Below are positions 25,065 to 34,862 of a stretch of DNA of 64,000 nt, one piece after another. The DNA is taken from assembly GCA_026014805.1 (NCBI GenBank), contig JAOZHR010000004.1:38298-102297 (forward strand), read 5' to 3'. A model generated the notes under the pieces. That model did not search any database. It was not told the DNA's origin and was given only the letters and a program-made list of their open reading frames with translations. Origin of the DNA: Candidatus Bathyarchaeota archaeon (GTDB taxonomy: Archaea; Thermoproteota; Bathyarchaeia; Bathyarchaeales; SOJC01). A program made the translations under genes and the position numbers. Position 1 is the first letter of the stretch; the number at the start of each line of letters is the position of its first letter.

Positions 25065-25995
25065 CCATCAAGTCTTCAGGAGATGCAATCTTCTCCAAAT
25101 CTTCACGATGGATAAGAGGAACATTGTCAATGGAAATATTCTTGCTGTCGGTAACAAATATGGGCTGAGCTCCTACAACCTTGCTAATGCTCACGATCTC
25201 CTCAGTTCTGACTTCGAAATTCTGATCTTCTTCGTATGCAGCAGTTACTAAAAGGTAAATCCTGCTTTTCGGAGGCTTTGCAACAAAATCGAAAGGAGCC
25301 CGTTTTAATTGGAAAACTGAAAAGTTGAACTGAAGCAGTTTCCTAATGACAAATTGGAGAAAGCGGCTTTCACTAATTATGCGTTTTGCGGCGGAAAGAA
25401 ACCCCTCAGGGTTTTCTGAATATCGAAAAATGTCGATAGGCTTTATGACAGGCATGCCCAAGACCCACTCAAGCTTGTAAGCCGTTAAAACGGAAGCCTT
25501 TGCCATTCCCAGTTCATAACCATAAAGTGTTCTCCGGGAAACCCCCATGATCTCCGCCATCTTACCTATCGATAGGGCCTTCTTTAATCTCTTCTTTCTA
25601 ATCGCTTTTCCATCTAATCTTACGTAATATCCTCCTGGACCCGATTCGATCAGCGGCCCCATTTCTTTGAGAAGGGCATCTTCAAGGGTCTTAAGAGTAA
25701 CTGCACCTACGTTATATCTTGAATAAATTGTATCATTTTCTAGCGGTTTCTTCCGTGTTTTTTCGCAAATGAATAGTGATGCTCCGGAAAAGAGCCTTGC
25801 CATAGTTGTGAGCCCATCAGCGTCTTTTTTATAGGCATTCCCAATGTTGGGATGAACCTTAACGAAGGCAAGTTGTTTTCCTTTTCGCGCCACAAAGTCA
25901 AAACAGCTCGGTCGTGTGCAACATCTTTGTGATCGGTGGAAGCCTGCTTCTTCAAAAAGGGATTCAGCGCTGTCCAGAGTTTTCTTTCTGTCCAT
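25054..25995 (-). CDS. Archaeal HTH regulator with N-terminal nuclease-like domain (COG1395-like)
   Basis: 313 residues. The N-terminal ~120 residues (CFDFVARKGKQLAFVKVHPN) resemble a restriction-endonuclease-like fold seen in archaeal COG1395 proteins. A helix-turn-helix follows: IRKKRLKKALSIGKMAEIMGVSRRTLYGYE. The C-terminal half repeats a similar alpha/beta domain (FDFVAKPPKSRIYLLV). The start is ATG 25995 behind GGGGGAGGAG; the frame extends upstream to 26058. A TATA box and TGTAAA repeats lie upstream. Target genes are unknown. It overlaps rnhB by 11 bases at their 3' ends. Confidence 0.78.
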   Translation of the reverse strand: MDRKKTLDSAESLFEEAGFHRSQRCCTRPSCFDFVARKGKQLAFVKVHPNIGNAYKKDADGLTTMARLFSGASLFICEKTRKKPLENDTIYSRYNVGAVTLKTLEDALLKEMGPLIESGPGGYYVRLDGKAIRKKRLKKALSIGKMAEIMGVSRRTLYGYELGMAKASVLTAYKLEWVLGMPVIKPIDIFRYSENPEGFLSAAKRIISESRFLQFVIRKLLQFNFSVFQLKRAPFDFVAKPPKSRIYLLVTAAYEEDQNFEVRTEEIVSISKVVGAQPIFVTDSKNISIDNVPLIHREDLEKIASPEDLMAKL

Positions 25996-26010
25996 CTCCT
26001 CCCCCTCAGT

Positions 26011-26053
26011 TGTAAACCAATGTGTAAAAGTTGCATATAAACATGTTTGTAAA
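26011..26053. promoter_or_regulatory. Promoter of the COG1395-like regulator with TGTAAA repeats and a palindrome
   Basis: TGTAAA occurs at 26011-26016, 26023-26028 and 26048-26053. The palindrome AAACATGTTT is at 26039-26048, next to the reverse-strand TATA sequence GTTTATATG. The clustering around the expected transcript start suggests autoregulation; unproven. Confidence 0.4.
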
Positions 26054-26091
26054 TTCAAATGTTAGAATAAGATACGGATGCAATTAGAAGT

Positions 26092-26784
26092 TTAAATTTT
26101 TGATACAATCATTGCGTGTGCTTTGTCGTATGGTTCAAGTTGTACAACTTCCTTTACAGCGAACCCGCGGCTCTTCAATATATTTACTTCTTGCCTATAC
26201 ACAACTACTGGTTTTTTAGTTATGTCGATGCTTTGAGACTTAACCGCCAGCAGAGCCCACCCATCCTCCTTCAAGAAAAGCTTTGCGTTATCCGCTAAAA
26301 CTTTTGCTTGTTCGGGCTGCGCTACGTCACAGTAGATGTCATCAACTTTCTCAACAAACATCGCATATTTTCTAGGCATTCTTGCGTCTTCCAATATCGG
26401 CGTCATGTTAAAGCGAAAAGCGCATACGTTGTTTACTAGTTCGCGCATGACGCGAGCGGCAAATTCCACACAGTAGACGTGTCCGCTTTCTCCCACCAAG
26501 TCGGAAACGTGGCTGGCTGTCGTTCCAGAGGCTGCCCCGAGATACAAAACCCTATGGCCTGGTCGTATAGGTACCGTAGTTAACCCTTTCAAAATGGCTG
26601 CTGCAAGCTTGCTACGGAAAGGATCCCAGACCCTATACTCGATACCCTTGAGGGAAATTAAACGTTCGCCATAAACGTTCTTTCTTGGAACCAAATTCTC
26701 AGTAGCCAATCTTCGTGAACCGTCTTCTAATCTGACCCGGTAAATTCCAGCAAATTTCGGATGAGGCTTAACGTCCACGACCAC
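26092..26784 (-). CDS. flpA: Fibrillarin-like rRNA/tRNA 2'-O-methyltransferase
   Basis: SAM methyltransferase of the box C/D ribonucleoprotein, guided by sRNAs to rRNA and tRNA. Landmarks: VYGERLISLKGIEYRVWDPFRSKLAAAILKG, the SAM loop VLYLGAASGTTASHVSDLVG, YCVEFA, DIYCDVAQPEQ and AVKSQSID. The frame is open to an ATG at 26880, far inside nop5. GTG 26784 lies eight bases after AAAGGAG and gives 230 residues, the family length. It overlaps nop5 by 17 bases, so the two partners are cotranscribed and probably coupled. Confidence 0.93.
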   Translation of the reverse strand: MVVDVKPHPKFAGIYRVRLEDGSRRLATENLVPRKNVYGERLISLKGIEYRVWDPFRSKLAAAILKGLTTVPIRPGHRVLYLGAASGTTASHVSDLVGESGHVYCVEFAARVMRELVNNVCAFRFNMTPILEDARMPRKYAMFVEKVDDIYCDVAQPEQAKVLADNAKLFLKEDGWALLAVKSQSIDITKKPVVVYRQEVNILKSRGFAVKEVVQLEPYDKAHAMIVSKI

Positions 26785-28018
26785 GTTTCTTTCTCCTTTT
26801 ATGACGCGGCTGAAACCTTTTCTCTTGCTTATATTCTCTCTGTGATGGAGCTTTCGGGTATTTCTCTTTGATCTCGGCAACTCGCTTTTCTAAGTCTGCT
26901 TTCAAAGAATCGCCTATGTATCTACCGCTGAAAGCATCGGTTCTAGCTGCTATAGCTAGTTTTCCCGACAATGCTCTCGACATCTTCCCTCTTTGCCATT
27001 TTTCAGCGTCATGAATTAAGGCGTCTTGGAATATTACCCCGTGTTTTGGCGGTCTCGTTCCTGTCTTCAAGGCTCTAAAAAGAGCTTTTTCAGCACCTAA
27101 AACTTGGATGGTACTTGAAGGCATTTTCGCAAGGTTAGTCAACCCTCCTGCTAATGCTATCAAACGAGCTGCCAGTAGAGAGCCTACTAAAGCCTGGATG
27201 TTGGGCGCAACCTCTCCTACAGTTGAATCTGCATACTTTTGCAGGGCCTGTCTTAAATTGTAGAGTTCTAGTGTTTGCTTGCAAAGAGCTTGGATTTGTT
27301 CGATATCTGTCTCTGTTAGTTCCGCACCCATCGAGTTTTCCGCAGTTCCTACAATTTGCGCAACTTTGTTTGCAGGCAAACCTTCCTTTTCCAAGCTTTC
27401 TGTAGTAAAATCTAATCTCTTACCCAGGTTCAAAACGAGCCTTGCATAGGTTTCATGTTTTTCTATCATGCGATCGAGCTCTGGAAAATGCAATCCGTAC
27501 CATTCACGTATCCGACCCATGAACAAATTAGCAGTTTTATCTAAATCGTCAATACTCAGTATGGCCTGAGCAACCATCAAGTCTCTTTTCTCCCCCGCCT
27601 TCCTCACTCTTAATCGGGTAAGCTCAACCGAAACTTCACGAATCAACTCTCGCAATTCTTGCGACTGCTTAACAAACCCAACTTCCAAGGCAAACTTTTC
27701 CATGTCTTTACGTAGAATTTCGCCTTGCTGAGAGGGCTGGGCAATGCTTGTTTCTACTTTCATTTTTTTCTTCACAGTTTCCGCAATTGTAGCATTCTCA
27801 AAAATAAAAATAGTGTACCTCCTTTTCTTCAATCTTTTAGCCAATGAAATTATTTCATCCACCGTTTTTCCAGAGTCGACTGAGTCCAGTTTTTCAGCTA
27901 TAAGCTTGGGATCCTTCTTAAACAAAAGTTTATCAATTATTTGGTCTTCTTCGCCGAAGCCAAAAACGCCTATTAGGGAGACTATTATAGTTGCCTTCAC
28001 GTTTTTTCTCCTCAACAT
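26768..28018 (-). CDS. nop5: Nop5 (Nop56/58-like) box C/D RNP scaffold
   Basis: Bridges fibrillarin and L7Ae on box C/D RNA. An N-terminal fibrillarin-binding domain is followed by a long coiled coil (~residues 120-280). The NOP domain signature is GAEKALFRALKTGTRPPKHG with IFQDALIHDA. The C-terminal tail is strongly basic (KRRKKRGRGR). 416 residues. Adjacent fibrillarin confirms the assignment. Some residues before VKATIIVSLIGVFGFGE may be dispensable. Confidence 0.93.
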   Translation of the reverse strand: MLRRKNVKATIIVSLIGVFGFGEEDQIIDKLLFKKDPKLIAEKLDSVDSGKTVDEIISLAKRLKKRRYTIFIFENATIAETVKKKMKVETSIAQPSQQGEILRKDMEKFALEVGFVKQSQELRELIREVSVELTRLRVRKAGEKRDLMVAQAILSIDDLDKTANLFMGRIREWYGLHFPELDRMIEKHETYARLVLNLGKRLDFTTESLEKEGLPANKVAQIVGTAENSMGAELTETDIEQIQALCKQTLELYNLRQALQKYADSTVGEVAPNIQALVGSLLAARLIALAGGLTNLAKMPSSTIQVLGAEKALFRALKTGTRPPKHGVIFQDALIHDAEKWQRGKMSRALSGKLAIAARTDAFSGRYIGDSLKADLEKRVAEIKEKYPKAPSQREYKQEKRFQPRHKRRKKRGRGR

Positions 28019-28093
28019 GATTTATTCAATCTAACCTTTTCCTAACCTTTATCTCTGCTAATGAATAACCTTTACTGAAATGGAGCATTCCAT

Positions 28094-29008
28094 ATGGTTA
28101 ATCCTTTGACAGTAGAAATCGCTGGTTTGAAACTCGCTAATCCAACAATGCTTGCGGCTGGAATATTAGGCATGTCTGGTTTAACATTGAAACGCGTAGC
28201 CGAGGCGGGAGCCGGTGCAGTGGTCACAAAGTCTTTAGGCTTGAAATCTCGTAGCGGTTACACAAATCCCACAGTGGTTCAAGTTGAAGGTGGACTGATT
28301 AATGCTATGGGTCTTCCTAACCCCGGTATTGAACATTTCGCTCAAGAACTGCAACAGACAAAAAAAATCAGAGTTCCGATAATTGTGAGCATATACGCCT
28401 TTTCGCTACAAGAGTTTGCAGTAATAGCGAAAAAAGCTTTGAAAATGGCTGTGGACGCGTTGGAGCTAAATATTTCATGTCCCCATGCTGAGGGGACTGG
28501 AGCTGAAATTGGGCAAGACCCGAAACTGGTTGAAGAGGTTGTGAAAGAGGTTAAGAGAGGCGTAGACAAACCAGTATTTGTCAAGTTGACGCCAAACGTT
28601 GCTAACATTGCAAAAATAGCCAAAGCAGCGGAGAAAGGGGGAGCTGACGCCATAACTGCCATAAACACTGTAAAAGCTATGGTCATAGATGTGGAAACAG
28701 CTAAACCAATCCTCGGAAACAAGTTCGGGGGCTTGTCAGGTCCTGCAATAAAGCCCATAGCAGTGAGATGTGTATACGAAATTTATGATGCAGTAAAAAT
28801 CCCAATTATCGGGTGCGGCGGGATATCCACATGGCAAGATGCCGTAGAATTCATGGAGGCAGGCGCCTCTGCAGTTCAAACAGGGACCGCAATAGCCACG
28901 AAAGGATTAAACGTGTTCAAGCAGGTTACTAATGGAATCGAAGCGTTTTTGGAAAAGAAGGGATTTGGTAGCGTGAAAGAAATTGTCGGTCTATCGCATC
29001 AAAACTAA
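28094..29008 (+). CDS. pyrD: Dihydroorotate dehydrogenase, catalytic subunit (type 1B)
   Basis: FMN TIM-barrel enzyme that oxidises dihydroorotate to orotate in pyrimidine synthesis. Signatures: NPTMLAAGILGMSG, VTKSLGLKSRSGY, NAMGLPNPG, ALELNISCPHAEGTG with the catalytic cysteine of class 1B, FVKLTPNV, GGLSGPAIKPIA and IIGCGGISTWQDA. TGGAG precedes ATG 28094 by eight bases. It overlaps pyrK by 26 bases, and the two subunits would form the NAD-linked heterotetramer. Confidence 0.93.
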   Translation: MVNPLTVEIAGLKLANPTMLAAGILGMSGLTLKRVAEAGAGAVVTKSLGLKSRSGYTNPTVVQVEGGLINAMGLPNPGIEHFAQELQQTKKIRVPIIVSIYAFSLQEFAVIAKKALKMAVDALELNISCPHAEGTGAEIGQDPKLVEEVVKEVKRGVDKPVFVKLTPNVANIAKIAKAAEKGGADAITAINTVKAMVIDVETAKPILGNKFGGLSGPAIKPIAVRCVYEIYDAVKIPIIGCGGISTWQDAVEFMEAGASAVQTGTAIATKGLNVFKQVTNGIEAFLEKKGFGSVKEIVGLSHQN

Positions 29009-29810
29009 TGCTCTAAGAACAGTGAAAATAGAGAAAGTCGTTCAAGAAAGCTCACTGGTCAGAACATTCTTATTCAACGACAAACTCTGCGCCAAAGGCA
29101 AGCCAGGGCAGTTCATTATGATTTGGCTTCCAGGCTTTGACGAACTTCCTATGAGCATCTCCTCAACCCACCCAAATGGCTTAGCATCAATAACAGTAGC
29201 CAATGTTGGAGAAGCTACAGAGCTTTTGCACGAAAAAGAAAAAGGCGATATTATCGGCGTTCGAGGACCTTTCGGCAATAGCTTCAAACCAGTTAGGGGT
29301 AATGTGCTTCTCGTGGGTGGTGGGACTGGAATTGCCCCTTTAGCTTTTCTGGCAGAGAAATTGTCTGAGTTGAAGGTTGAAATGTCTTTTCTGTTGGGGG
29401 CAAAAACTAAGGAGGAACTGCTTTTCCTGTCCAAGATAAAGAGTACGCTTTCGAAAACTGGAAAAGGAATATTTGCCTCCACCGAAGATGGAAGTTACGG
29501 GCACAAAGGAGTTGTAACCGAACTTGCAGAAGAAACCTTGGCGAAGGACGAGTTTGACACAATTTATGCTTGTGGCAAGGAACCTATGCTTTTTAAAATT
29601 TTCATTTTAGCTGAAAAACATGAAACGTTACTACAGGCAAGTTTGGAGAGACTTATGCGTTGTGCTATAGGCTTGTGTGGCAGCTGCACCATTGGCAAAT
29701 ATCGCGTATGTGTTGACGGGCCCGTCTTTACATGTAAGCAGCTTCAGGAAGTTAAAGACGAGTTTGGACGTTTCAAAAGAGACTTCAATGGCAGAAAAAT
29801 ACCTGTTTAG
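28983..29810 (+). CDS. pyrK: Dihydroorotate dehydrogenase, electron-transfer subunit
   Basis: Passes electrons from PyrD to NAD through FAD and a 2Fe-2S cluster. KPGQFIMIWLPG and LPMSISS bind FAD, VLLVGGGTGIAPL is the nucleotide loop, and cysteines in RCAIGLCGSC with a later VFTCKQ form the cluster (C-x4-C-x2-C-xn-C). 275 residues. The start is uncertain: TTG 28983 overlaps pyrD, and GTG 29022 is nearer the usual N-terminus. Neither has a strong ribosome site, so coupling to pyrD is likely. Confidence 0.9.
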   Translation: MSVYRIKTNALRTVKIEKVVQESSLVRTFLFNDKLCAKGKPGQFIMIWLPGFDELPMSISSTHPNGLASITVANVGEATELLHEKEKGDIIGVRGPFGNSFKPVRGNVLLVGGGTGIAPLAFLAEKLSELKVEMSFLLGAKTKEELLFLSKIKSTLSKTGKGIFASTEDGSYGHKGVVTELAEETLAKDEFDTIYACGKEPMLFKIFILAEKHETLLQASLERLMRCAIGLCGSCTIGKYRVCVDGPVFTCKQLQEVKDEFGRFKRDFNGRKIPV

Positions 29811-29918
29811 AACTCAAAGCAAAAGCTGATTGATAAACATCTTTTCTGAAAGAGTGGTTCAAAAAAGTTATATGCTGGAATAGCGTTTTCTGTGGTTGGC
29901 GGGATGTGTTGATGAAAG

Positions 29919-32900
29919 GTGACCGTCAAATTCGAAGCTGATTCTAAACGTTGGCTTACCCTAGGCTACCCCCCGCTTGAACTAGAACAAAAAGTTCGAG
30001 AATTTTGGGAAAAAAACCACACGGTTGAGAAACTAGAACAACTCAGATTGAAAAATAACAAAGGCATCTTAGGCTACGTTGAAGGCCCTCCAACACTGAA
30101 CGGATACCCCCACGTAGGCCACATTCGTGGACGAGTCATTAAGGACCTGCGTTACCGATGGAAGTTAATGCAAGGCTTTTACATTCCCTTCTGGACGGGC
30201 TGGGACTGCCAAGGGTTACCAGTTGAACTAGAAGTAGAACGCCAATTAGGCGTAAAAAACAAGAAAGATTTGCTGGAGCGAGTAGGAGAAGAACGATTCG
30301 TAGCTGAATGCAAGAAGGCTATAATAAAGTATTACGATGCTTGGCACAGCGTTGATATTAAAGCAGGCGTGTTCATAAATGACAAAAAAGCCTACTGGAC
30401 ATACCTAGACGAATATATAGAGCGCGAATGGAAATACCTCAAACGCGCTTGGGACCAAGGGTTACTGGGCGAAGGCCACTACGTGGTAGCCTACTGCCCC
30501 CACTGCCAAACCTCGCTAAGCAACGCCGAAGTAGGCATGGGCTACGAAGAAGTTGAAGACCCCTCGCTTTACTTCAAATTCAAAATCGCAAAAACGAAAA
30601 ACGAATATTTCCTCGTCTGGACCACGATGCCCTTCACACTAGTCACTGACTTGATGTTAGCGGTGCATCCAGATGCGGAGTACGCTAAAGTCAAGGTGAA
30701 AGACGAAACTTGGATAATGGTAAGACAACGGGTAGAACCGACGATGCAAGAGCTCGAAATCCAAGATTACACGGTTATCGGCACTCTTTTTGGTAAAGAG
30801 CTGGAAGGGCTGAAATATGAGTATCCATTCCTAGGCAATGTTCCAAAGCAGCAAGAACTTGATAGACATCCTCTTGTGCACACGGTTGTTTGCGAAGACT
30901 TTGTCGATGTGACAGCCGCTACAGGTGTTGTTCATCTGGCTCCTGGAAACGGTGAGGAGGACTTTGACGCTGCCCAGAAACGCGGAGTTCCCGTTTACGC
31001 TCCTTTTGACGAAGAAGTTAACTTTACTAAAGAAGCAGGTATGTTTGCGGGCTTGTTTGCAAGAGACGCTGATGACGTGGTTGTCGAGGAGCTACAGAAA
31101 AGAAACTTGCTAGTATCAGTGAAACGAATACGCCACGAATATCCAACTTGCTGGCGTTCTCATCACAAACTAGTATGGTTTGCCAGAAGGGAATACTATC
31201 TTTGGACAAACAAAATAAATGACAGAATAGTCAAGGCTGCAGAGAAAGTCGAATACTACTACGATCCCCCGAGAAACCGTTTCTTGGCGTTTCTCCGTGA
31301 AGCCAAACCTTGGTGCTTCTCAAGAGAAAGGGTCTGGGGAACACCACTTCCAGTCTGGAAATGCACGGAATGCGGACACAAAGTTCTGGTGTCAAGCAAG
31401 AAGGAGCTGTTTGAGAAAGCTTCTGAGTCTCCTAAAGGACACTTTGAACTCCACAAACCATGGATAGATCGCATCGTATTCAAATGTGAAAAGTGCGGCG
31501 GAAAGATGCATCGCGAACCTTTCGTGTTGGATGCTTGGCACAATAGCGGCGCTGCACCTTACGCAAGATTTACTGATGAAGAATTTAAACGATATGTGCC
31601 TGTTGACTTCCTTGTGGAAGCTATAGACCAAACTCGTGGATGGGCAAACACGTTACTGCTCGAGCACGTCATAATGACTGAAAAGGCAGAATCACCCTAC
31701 AAAGCATATCTATTTTATGGCCATGTCCTAGACGAGAAAGGGCACAAAATGAGTAAAAGCCTCGGCAACGTCATCGATGCCAACGAATTGCTTGACAAAT
31801 ATTCCGCTGACCTCTTCCGGTTTTACATACTTCGAAAATGCTCTCCAATCGACTCGATGAATTTCGACGTTAAAGAACTCCGCAAGCGACCTTACCAAGT
31901 TCTCAGTACTCTCTATCACCTCTATCGCTTCTTCATGCAAAATGCTGAATACGATCATTTCGACCCGCAAAGGCATACATTGGAATGGGCTAAGGCAAAT
32001 AACACCTTAAAGCTGCCAGACCGCTGGTTGTTATCAAAACTGCAAAGCACTGTGAAAAGCGTTACTGAAAAGTTTGAAAGATGCGAATTCAACTTTGCCC
32101 TCTCAGACTTGGAAGAGTTTGTTGTCAATTTTCTAAGCCGCCAATACATTCCCATGGTAAGACATGAACTTTGGAGTGACGATCAAGAAACTCGAAACCG
32201 CAGACTCACAGTATACGCTACCCTGTGGGAAACGCTGAGAATCTTGAATTTGCTCTTCAACCCAATCACACCATTTCTATGCGAAACAATGTACCAACAA
32301 GTTCACAAAACGCTAGACAAAACTCTGCTGGAATCAGTGAACTTTGAAAAGTGGCCAACTCCCGACAAAAAATTAGCAGACCTAGAGCTGGAACAGGATT
32401 TCGACACGCTTCTCAAATATGTTTCCTTAACGTACTCTGCACGACAAACATTTGAATTAAAGAGGCGATGGCCACTGAAGAAAGCGGTGTTAGCTGGACC
32501 GAAAAGTGCCCAAAAAGCTGTAAAAAAGCTTGAAAACTTGTTTCTTGAACTTGCAAACGTAAAAACTGTCGAGTATGTCGACACACTGGAAGAAATGAAC
32601 TACGAATTGCGCGACAAGGGGAACGTAGCCTCAGAAAACAACCTACATGCTTTGATAGATACTCAACGAGACCAGGCGCTTCTTGGAGAAGGTTTGATGC
32701 GTGACCTTGCTCGGCGCGTTCAAGCATTGCGTAAAGAACTGGGCTTTACACCTACAAAAGTCCTAGAAGCGGTTTATTTGGCTGAATTGGATGGCGAAAA
32801 CGAAAAACTGTTGAAGCCTCATCTGAAAACCATGGCGGAGTTGGTTCGCACAAAAAAGGTGCACTTACAGAAAGTTCAAGGTGAGCTTGAAGCAGAATGG

Positions 32901-32948
32901 CATGAATACAAGTTAGACAAGAAGAAAGTGTTTATAGCCATACCCTGA
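29919..32948 (+). CDS. ileS: Isoleucyl-tRNA synthetase
   Basis: Class I synthetase of 1009 residues. The HIGH motif is HVGHIRGR near residue 65 and KMSKS is HKMSKSLGNV. Editing-domain markers are VWTTMPFTL and GVVHLAPGNGEEDFD. The tRNA-binding C-terminal half is complete. GWDCQGLPVELEVE has Gln where many enzymes have His, a variation I do not consider damaging. The start is GTG 29919. No partner gene; a short GYD protein follows 74 bases later. Confidence 0.95.
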   Translation: MTVKFEADSKRWLTLGYPPLELEQKVREFWEKNHTVEKLEQLRLKNNKGILGYVEGPPTLNGYPHVGHIRGRVIKDLRYRWKLMQGFYIPFWTGWDCQGLPVELEVERQLGVKNKKDLLERVGEERFVAECKKAIIKYYDAWHSVDIKAGVFINDKKAYWTYLDEYIEREWKYLKRAWDQGLLGEGHYVVAYCPHCQTSLSNAEVGMGYEEVEDPSLYFKFKIAKTKNEYFLVWTTMPFTLVTDLMLAVHPDAEYAKVKVKDETWIMVRQRVEPTMQELEIQDYTVIGTLFGKELEGLKYEYPFLGNVPKQQELDRHPLVHTVVCEDFVDVTAATGVVHLAPGNGEEDFDAAQKRGVPVYAPFDEEVNFTKEAGMFAGLFARDADDVVVEELQKRNLLVSVKRIRHEYPTCWRSHHKLVWFARREYYLWTNKINDRIVKAAEKVEYYYDPPRNRFLAFLREAKPWCFSRERVWGTPLPVWKCTECGHKVLVSSKKELFEKASESPKGHFELHKPWIDRIVFKCEKCGGKMHREPFVLDAWHNSGAAPYARFTDEEFKRYVPVDFLVEAIDQTRGWANTLLLEHVIMTEKAESPYKAYLFYGHVLDEKGHKMSKSLGNVIDANELLDKYSADLFRFYILRKCSPIDSMNFDVKELRKRPYQVLSTLYHLYRFFMQNAEYDHFDPQRHTLEWAKANNTLKLPDRWLLSKLQSTVKSVTEKFERCEFNFALSDLEEFVVNFLSRQYIPMVRHELWSDDQETRNRRLTVYATLWETLRILNLLFNPITPFLCETMYQQVHKTLDKTLLESVNFEKWPTPDKKLADLELEQDFDTLLKYVSLTYSARQTFELKRRWPLKKAVLAGPKSAQKAVKKLENLFLELANVKTVEYVDTLEEMNYELRDKGNVASENNLHALIDTQRDQALLGEGLMRDLARRVQALRKELGFTPTKVLEAVYLAELDGENEKLLKPHLKTMAELVRTKKVHLQKVQGELEAEWHEYKLDKKKVFIAIP

Positions 32949-33022
32949 GAAACACCTTTCCTCGAATCCTACAATAATCTTTAAGAGAACAAAACCTCAT
33001 ATATTTTCAACGGGAGGATTTT

Positions 33023-33268
33023 ATGCTATTCATAACACTTCTATCTCCAAAAGGAAAAGGTGCCGACGCCGTAAAACATCTCAAAACACTCAAAACGCCA
33101 AAGGGCATAACCATACGTGAAGTCTTTTTCACTTTCGGACGATATGACGGCATCATCATATTTGAAGCGGTTAATGAAGGTGCGGCAATGAAATTTATCA
33201 TGCAAACAGGCTTCAACACCAACTACACCATGGAAACACTAGTCGCTGTCCCAACTAACAAAATCTAG
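33023..33268 (+). CDS. GYD-domain small protein
   Basis: 81 residues. The core FGRYDGIIIFEAVNEGAAMKFIM is the GYD-family motif of small ferredoxin-like alpha/beta proteins. No enzymatic function is known; many may be dimeric ligand-binding proteins. GGGAGGA precedes the ATG by four bases. Single gene converging with the site-2 protease gene. Confidence 0.78.
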   Translation: MLFITLLSPKGKGADAVKHLKTLKTPKGITIREVFFTFGRYDGIIIFEAVNEGAAMKFIMQTGFNTNYTMETLVAVPTNKI

Positions 33269-33286
33269 ACTTCGCTCATTTTTCCA

Positions 33287-34402
33287 CTAGAAAATAAACA
33301 AGCAGAGAGCAAATATTACAATCAATAAGACAGCAACCAATTTCCTTGAAAGAGACAGCTTTGAAACATCATCCAAAGGTCCCGGATGCCTGTACATAGA
33401 AAGGAAGAGAACAAAAAACAGCATTAGCAAGTTTCGTGTGACTAGAAGCACCAAAATTGAAGCAAAAGTGAAAATCATGCGGACAGAATCGTTGTTAGCT
33501 ATGCTTCTTAAGGTGTGACCTCCATCAAGCATTCCAGTGGGCAGCAAATTAAGCAAAGTGACGAACATTCCTATCCAACCTGCAAAAGCGACAGGATGCA
33601 ATAGAATATAATAATAGTTCATGCCAGGAATTGGCTCGATTTTCACTAAAGCTTCCATGAGAAACATGAATAGAGGCGATATGGGAAGCCCCCCACCCGG
33701 CAAAGGATCGACTCTAGCTCCTATAGGTGACATGGCAATGCCGATGGCGGCCACAAAAATTGTCACGATGAATCCGGCAATTGGTCCACTAGCACCTATG
33801 TCAAACAATGAATCTCTATTCGGCGCTGTCTCTTTCTGCACAATAACCGCGCCAAAGGTCCCAATTCCTAGGAAAACCCCAGGCAGTGGAGGTGGCCCTG
33901 GAATAAAATATGGCATTGTTGCCTCCATTTTATGATAGTTAGCAGCGAATTTGTGGCCCATCTCGTGAGCACCTAATATTCCCAACAGTGCTAACGCAAA
34001 ACTAGCGGCACCTATCAAGGGATTCAATCCATGTTCGACAAGGTCGAGAGAAAGAATGTATCCGGTAATGGAGACGGTGACAATAGTTAGTAGAAAGAGT
34101 ATTACATTTATTATTGGTCGGCTCGGCTTCATCTTCGGTTTCGGCGAGACTTTCAACACGTTTCTTCCATTTTTCTCTCTTAGTACAGGTGTATATCCTA
34201 CGTTGGCCAAGGTTCTAACAAGCCTAATGAAAGCTTGTTTTGAGTTTGGTTGTAAATTCACGTAAAATGTTGGGATACCATGATCGATCAGAGCCTCTTC
34301 TACATCAAATTCTGCAGTAACCAAAGGTTGAATTTGGTCAAACTGAGAAGTATCAATGGATTCTGTTGCTGGTTCAGGAGGGAGAGTAGGTGGTTCGCTC
34401 AT
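33287..34402 (-). CDS. Site-2 protease family membrane metalloprotease (M50)
   Basis: Intramembrane zinc protease of 371 residues. A cytoplasmic N-terminal ~95 residues is followed by about seven membrane helices. HEMGH (H146, E147, H150) is the zinc and catalytic site in one helix. LLNLLPTGMLDGGH supplies the third ligand (NxxPxxxLDGG). A hydrophilic loop FIPGPPPLPGVFLGIGTFGA lies between. It would release membrane-bound factors; substrate unknown. The neighbours give no hint. Confidence 0.88.
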   Translation of the reverse strand: MSEPPTLPPEPATESIDTSQFDQIQPLVTAEFDVEEALIDHGIPTFYVNLQPNSKQAFIRLVRTLANVGYTPVLREKNGRNVLKVSPKPKMKPSRPIINVILFLLTIVTVSITGYILSLDLVEHGLNPLIGAASFALALLGILGAHEMGHKFAANYHKMEATMPYFIPGPPPLPGVFLGIGTFGAVIVQKETAPNRDSLFDIGASGPIAGFIVTIFVAAIGIAMSPIGARVDPLPGGGLPISPLFMFLMEALVKIEPIPGMNYYYILLHPVAFAGWIGMFVTLLNLLPTGMLDGGHTLRSIANNDSVRMIFTFASILVLLVTRNLLMLFFVLFLSMYRHPGPLDDVSKLSLSRKLVAVLLIVIFALCLFIF

Positions 34403-34862
34403 AGATGTCGACTACTCAATGCAGTTTTGGAGTATTAGAAGGTTATGGGATTTAAGTATTGGTTTTCTATTAGCGATATTCGAGTTCAGAATTTGACCTG
34501 CTGAATGTCTAACGGCGCTCTTTCAATATTATTTTGCGTGTCTCCCATATTTCCACAGACTAATATTCTCTAAAATTCGACAACTCCGGCTTTCTTGACC
34601 CTTTCACATCATAGAATCACTAGATATTTCTTAAAAACTTCTTCAAGAGATATCTCTCAATTCTCTCTAGTTTTTCGTCAACAGACTCATGGACAAACCG
34701 AGCGCTGATAACCATCTTTCCTCACTCGCAAAGACTCGGAGCCGTTCAGATTAATCGTTTATGAATTGTTGAAAGTCTGAATCTGATTTTCACCGTGCTA
34801 TCTCTTTTGCGTGAAAGCTAAATTATTAAGGTTGAACTGTGTTTCCAGTTGTTGGAAGGCTT
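34403..34862. other. 460-base intergenic region
   Basis: No clear gene. It should contain the promoters of both divergent flanking genes: ACTTAAATCC on the reverse strand near 34450 and AAATTATTAAGG on the forward strand near 34820. A reverse-strand ORF of 31 codons at 34620-34715 has ATG four bases after GAGGAAAG and a helical, charged product; I consider it possible but unproven. Confidence 0.35.

Noticed and set aside
29919..32948. Gln in place of His in the GWDCxGLP block of IleRS as a sign of a defective enzyme
   Set aside because: HIGH, KMSKS and the editing motifs are intact, and this position appears to tolerate Gln, so it is not evidence of loss.
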